From Nocardioides massiliensis (GTDB taxonomy: Bacteria; Actinomycetota; Actinomycetes; Propionibacteriales; Nocardioidaceae), in assembly GCF_030811215.1 (NCBI RefSeq), contig NZ_JAUSQM010000001.1, forward strand, positions 1,178,001 through 1,242,000: 64,000 nt of DNA. Direction: 5' to 3'. A model generated the notes under the pieces. That model was given only the letters and a program-made list of their open reading frames with translations, was not told the origin of the DNA and ran no database searches. Position numbers and translations under genes: made by a program. Position 1 is the first letter of the stretch. Each line of letters starts with the position of its first letter. Positions 60,864 to 64,000 of this stretch are shown here, in pieces.

Positions 60864-61352
60864 CTAACGTGCGTCCGCCTCGGCCGCCTGCTTGAGCCGC
60901 TGGAGGGTCTGCTCGATGCCCCTGCCGTTGCGGGCGGGGAAGCCGGCCAGCTCGATGAGCTTGCGCCCCGGCATCGGATACATCGAGTAGTCGAAGGTCT
61001 CGGTGACCTCGCACCCGTCGGGGGTGGGCGCGATGGCGTAGCGCCAGCGGTGACCGCCGAAGTGCCGCCACGCGACCAGCGCGTCGGGCTCGAACTCGAC
61101 GACGGTGTTGGTGATCTTGTAGGGCAGGCCGAACATCTTCATGTTCACCGAGAACGTCTGGCCCTTCGCGGTGATCGGCCCGGCGGTCTCGATCAGGCTG
61201 CGCACCGAGCCCGACCCGTCGATCCGCGGGTGCTGCTCGGGATCGGAGACGATGGCGAAGACGGTCGCCGGCGCCGCGGCGATCCGGATGCTGGCCGAGA
61301 CCCTACGGTCGGAGCCGGCTGAGCTGGCGGGGCTTCCCTGAGGCGCGGTCAC
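60864..61352 (-). CDS. SRPBCC family protein
   Basis: 162 residues. Helix-grip (START/polyketide-cyclase) fold: VSASIRIAAAPATVFAIVSDPEQHPRIDGS, then paired strands and a long C-terminal helix (GIEQTLQRLKQAAEA). It probably binds a hydrophobic ligand; nothing in the sequence names it. GTG 61352 starts it; divergent from the 2-oxoacid dehydrogenase operon across 177 bp. Confidence 0.86.
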   Translation of the reverse strand: MTAPQGSPASSAGSDRRVSASIRIAAAPATVFAIVSDPEQHPRIDGSGSVRSLIETAGPITAKGQTFSVNMKMFGLPYKITNTVVEFEPDALVAWRHFGGHRWRYAIAPTPDGCEVTETFDYSMYPMPGRKLIELAGFPARNGRGIEQTLQRLKQAAEADAR

Positions 61353-61529
61353 GGCGCACGTCCTACCCCGTGCCGGCGCCGGCCACGCCGCGGCGTACCC
61401 GATTTCCCGCGGCCGGGACCTCTGGGTACGGTAGACGCACCGTGTGTCCCGGGTCACAAGTCCAGGGGCACACCCCCTCGGCCGGCGGCGGCGACCCTGC
61501 TCCCGGCCCCGGACTGCAGGGAGAGCAGC

Positions 61530-62690
61530 ATGACTTCCGTCCCCGACGTTTTCCACGCCTCTCAAGCCGCCTGGCACGGAGGCGGACCCGAGCTGGTCCA
61601 GCTGCTGACGCCGGAGGGCGAGCGGGTCGAGCACCCCGGCATCGCGCTCGACCTCGGCAGCCCGGAGCAGGAGGCCGAGACCATCCGCGGCTTCTACCGC
61701 GACATGGTGGTCACGCGGCGCATCGACACCGAGGCCACCGCCCTCCAGCGCCACGGTGAGCTCGGCATCTGGGCCCAGCTGCTCGGTCAGGAGGCCGCGC
61801 AGATCGGCTCCGGACGCGCCTTGCGCGCGCAGGACTTCGTCTTCCCGACCTACCGCGAGCACGGCGTCGCCTACTGCCGCGGTCTCGACCCGCTGGACCT
61901 CCTCGGTCTCTTCCGCGGTGTCGACCACGGCCGGTGGGACCCGGCGGCCCACAACTTCGGCCTCTACACGATCGTCATCGGCGCGCAGACCCTGCACGCG
62001 GTCGGCTACGCGATGGGGGTGCAGCGCGACGGAGCCGTCGGCACGGGTGACGACGACCGCGACACCGGCGTGATCGCCTACTTCGGCGACGGGGCCAGCA
62101 GCCAGGGCGACGTCAACGAGGCCTTCATCTTCGCCGCGTCCTACAACACCCCGGTGGTGTTCTTCTGCCAGAACAACCAGTGGGCGATCTCGGAGCCGAT
62201 CGAGCGACAGTCGCGGATCCCGCTCTATCAAAGGGCTTTGGGCTTCGGCTTCCCCGGCGTGCGGGTCGACGGCAACGACGTGCTCGCGACGTACGCCGTG
62301 ACGCAGGCGGCGCTGCAGCGGGCGCGCGAGGGCCAGGGTCCGACGCTCATCGAGGCCTACACCTACCGGATGGGCGCCCACACCACGACCGACGACCCGA
62401 CGCGCTACCGGCACAACGACGACCTCGAGCGGTGGAAGCTCAAGGACCCGATCGAGCGGGTGCGCGTCTACCTCGTCCGCAACGGCCTCGCCGACGAGGG
62501 CTTCTTCGCCGACGTCGAGGCCGAGGCGGCCCGGATGGGCGAGCACCTGCGCGCCGGGGTCCGGGCGTTGGCCGATCCGGATCCACGCGGCATCTTCGAC
62601 CTCGTCTACGCCGAGCAGACCCCTGAGCTCGCAGCCCAGCGCGACGAGTTCGCGGCCTACCTCGGCTCCTTCGAGGAGGCCGGACGATGA
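61530..62690 (+). CDS. bkdA: Branched-chain 2-oxoacid / pyruvate dehydrogenase E1 alpha
   Basis: 386 residues. Thiamine diphosphate motif GDGASSQGDVNEAF ending in NN (QNNQWAIS), and TYRMGAHTTTDDPTRYR phosphorylation-loop region near the C-terminus. E1 decarboxylates the 2-oxoacid and passes the acyl group to lipoate on E2. The order E1alpha-E1beta-E2 matches Rv2497c-Rv2495c (bkdABC) of Mycobacterium tuberculosis, so branched-chain oxoacids are the likely substrates; pyruvate is the alternative. RBS AGGGAGAG precedes ATG 61530; start overlaps nothing upstream. Confidence 0.92.
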   Translation: MTSVPDVFHASQAAWHGGGPELVQLLTPEGERVEHPGIALDLGSPEQEAETIRGFYRDMVVTRRIDTEATALQRHGELGIWAQLLGQEAAQIGSGRALRAQDFVFPTYREHGVAYCRGLDPLDLLGLFRGVDHGRWDPAAHNFGLYTIVIGAQTLHAVGYAMGVQRDGAVGTGDDDRDTGVIAYFGDGASSQGDVNEAFIFAASYNTPVVFFCQNNQWAISEPIERQSRIPLYQRALGFGFPGVRVDGNDVLATYAVTQAALQRAREGQGPTLIEAYTYRMGAHTTTDDPTRYRHNDDLERWKLKDPIERVRVYLVRNGLADEGFFADVEAEAARMGEHLRAGVRALADPDPRGIFDLVYAEQTPELAAQRDEFAAYLGSFEEAGR

Positions 62691-63673
62691 CCACCACGAC
62701 GAAGATGACGCTCGCGAAGGCGCTCAACGCCGGCCTGCGCGCCGCGATGGAGGACGACCCGAAGGTCCTGGTGATGGGGGAGGACGTCGGCCGGCTCGGC
62801 GGTGTCTTCCGCATCACCGACGGTCTGCAGAAGGACTTCGGGGAGGACCGGGTGATCGACTCACCGCTCGCGGAGTCCGGCATCCTCGGCACCGCGGTCG
62901 GCATGGCGATGCGCGGCTACCGCCCCGTCTGCGAGATCCAGTTCGACGGGTTCGTCTACCCCGCCTACGACCAGATCGTCAGCCAGGTCGCCAAGCTGCA
63001 CTTCCGCAGCCAGGGCAAGGTGCCGATGCCGATGGTCATCCGGATCCCGTTCGGCGGCGGCATCGGCGCGGTCGAGCACCACAGCGAGAGCCCCGAAGCG
63101 CAGTTCGCCCACACGCCCGGGCTCAAGGTCGTCGCCTGCTCCAACCCGGTCGACGGCTACTGGATGATCCAGCAGGCGATCGCCTCGCCCGACCCGGTGG
63201 TCTTCCTCGAGCCGAAGCGGCAGTACCACGCCGACAAGGCCGAGGTGGACACCACGGCGACGCCCGACCCGCTGTTCGCCTCCCGGGTCGTGCGCGCCGG
63301 CACCGACGCCACGCTCATCGGCTACGGCCCGACCGTGAAGACCTGCCTGGCCGCGGCGCAGGCCGCCGCGTCCGAGGGGCGCGAGCTCGAGGTGATCGAC
63401 CTGCGCACCCTCTCCCCACTGGACCTCGACCCGGTCTATGAGTCCGTCCGCCGCACCGGCCGCGCCGTCGTCGTCCACGAGGCCCACGTCAACCTCGGCA
63501 TGGGCTCGGAGATCGCCGCGCGCATCACCGAGCAGTGCTTCTACGCCCTCGAGGCGCCGGTGCTGCGGGTCGGCGGCTTCGACACGCCGTACCCGCCCAG
63601 CCGGATCGAGGAGGACTTCCTCCCCGACCTCGACCGGGTGCTCGACGCTGTCGACCGCGCGTGCGAGTACTGA
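62687..63673 (+). CDS. bkdB: 2-oxoacid dehydrogenase E1 beta
   Basis: 328 residues. Transketolase-like central domain ([52 protein letters not shown]) and a C-terminal domain with [13 protein letters not shown]. Forms the alpha2beta2 E1 with the upstream gene, which it overlaps by 4 bp (ATGA). Confidence 0.94.
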   Translation: MTTTTKMTLAKALNAGLRAAMEDDPKVLVMGEDVGRLGGVFRITDGLQKDFGEDRVIDSPLAESGILGTAVGMAMRGYRPVCEIQFDGFVYPAYDQIVSQVAKLHFRSQGKVPMPMVIRIPFGGGIGAVEHHSESPEAQFAHTPGLKVVACSNPVDGYWMIQQAIASPDPVVFLEPKRQYHADKAEVDTTATPDPLFASRVVRAGTDATLIGYGPTVKTCLAAAQAAASEGRELEVIDLRTLSPLDLDPVYESVRRTGRAVVVHEAHVNLGMGSEIAARITEQCFYALEAPVLRVGGFDTPYPPSRIEEDFLPDLDRVLDAVDRACEY

Positions 63674-63684
63674 GAGGAGAGGCG

Positions 63685-64000
63685 ATGACCCAGACGCAGT
63701 CCCAGGACCAGACCGCCCAGGAATACCTCCTCCCCGACGTCGGGGAGGGCCTGACCGAGGCCGAGATCGTCACCTGGAAGGTGCAGGTCGGCGACGTCAT
63801 CGAGGTCAACGACGTCGTCGTCGAGATCGAGACCGCCAAGTCACTGGTCGAGCTGCCCTCGCCGTACGCCGGCACGGTGCTCGCCCTGCTCGTGCCCGAG
63901 GGTGAGACCGTCCCCGTGGGCACGCCGATCATCCGGGTGGGCGACGGTTCCGCGCCGCCGGCCGAGGCGGAGCAAGCCGCCCAGGCCGAGCAACCCATCG
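63685..64000 (+). CDS. bkdC: 2-oxoacid dehydrogenase E2, N-terminal lipoyl part (cut by window end)
   Basis: First 105 codons. The lipoyl domain is complete, with the lipoylated K52 in [14 protein letters not shown], followed by the start of an Ala/Glu/Pro-rich hinge. The peripheral-subunit-binding and acyltransferase domains must lie past 64000. RBS GAGAGGAGAGG before ATG 63685, 12 bp after E1 beta. Confidence 0.93.
   Translation, partial: MTQTQSQDQTAQEYLLPDVGEGLTEAEIVTWKVQVGDVIEVNDVVVEIETAKSLVELPSPYAGTVLALLVPEGETVPVGTPIIRVGDGSAPPAEAEQAAQAEQPI

Overview
The window is very GC-rich, densely packed actinobacterial chromosome. Short intergenic gaps, many GTG starts and 1-4 bp ATGA/GTGA start-stop overlaps are the rule. 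The gene content fits a nocardioform actinomycete of the Nocardioides type: many acyl-CoA dehydrogenases and biotin-dependent carboxylase subunits, an MprAB/PepD-like stress locus, a DesA3/Rv3230c-like desaturase pair and a TIGR03084 protein. The genus is inferred from style and content; no rRNA or other marker is present. I found no tRNA, rRNA or CRISPR array, and no gene-free stretch longer than 300 bp.

Layout. 1-3.3 kb: 3' part of a pirin gene, a lipoprotein, an unknown protein, an alpha-methylacyl-CoA racemase-like CaiB-family enzyme and an ASCH protein. 3.3-7.8 kb: a MerR regulator divergent from a thiolase and a FadB-type beta-oxidation enzyme. 7.9-10.2 kb: an ABC ATPase/permease pair. 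10.2-14.9 kb: an acyl-CoA dehydrogenase, SDR, APH-fold kinase, histidine phosphatase and second SDR, resembling a split ACAD10/11 (LvaA/LvaC-like) hydroxyacid module. 14.9-19.6 kb: a VOC protein, a VIT-type transporter with a TetR regulator, and divergently an Fe-S reductase plus fatty-acid desaturase. 20.1-21.6 kb: an IS3-family element. 22.4-33.3 kb: a tightly overlapped operon (TetR, TIGR03084, AtuA-like, two acyl-CoA dehydrogenases, SRPBCC, carboxylase beta and alpha) with a nearby enoyl-CoA hydratase, probably for branched-chain or isoprenoid acyl-CoA breakdown. 34.1-36.9 kb: a HelD-like helicase and a DUF488 protein. 37.0-39.6 kb: SDR, dehydrogenase and TetR. 39.6-43.4 kb: three chorismate-using proteins (PhzE-like, PabA, PabB). 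43.5-48.9 kb, minus strand: holin-like, LMW phosphatase, fructosamine-kinase-like, response regulator, sensor kinase and HtrA protease. 48.9-54.7 kb: GntR with a divergent DDAH-like enzyme, sulfatase, acetyltransferase, HisC-like aminotransferase and VapBC. 54.8-60.9 kb: a heterodimeric ABC exporter, a YqjG-like reductase and an MFS transporter. 61.5-64 kb: a 2-oxoacid dehydrogenase operon (E1alpha, E1beta, E2 cut by the window end).

The most unusual signal is a short palindromic repeat, consensus GGTCTCGACnRGCTCGACC. It sits in frame inside four enzyme genes (AtuA-like, carboxylase beta, carboxylase alpha, PhzE-like), in each case in what looks like a linker or loop. A longer intergenic relative lies at 5456-5521. 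A second, three-module repeat occurs at 17970-18086 and in inverted orientation with its modules in swapped order at 22261-22378. A third, 57-bp element lies at 3274-3330, and a related copy has been split by the IS3 element. Several regulatory pairings can also be read from sequence: one operator shared by the CaiB-family gene and the fadA promoter beside a MerR gene, two matching operators between the TetR gene and the desaturase operon, and a FadR-type site between the GntR gene and the DDAH gene.
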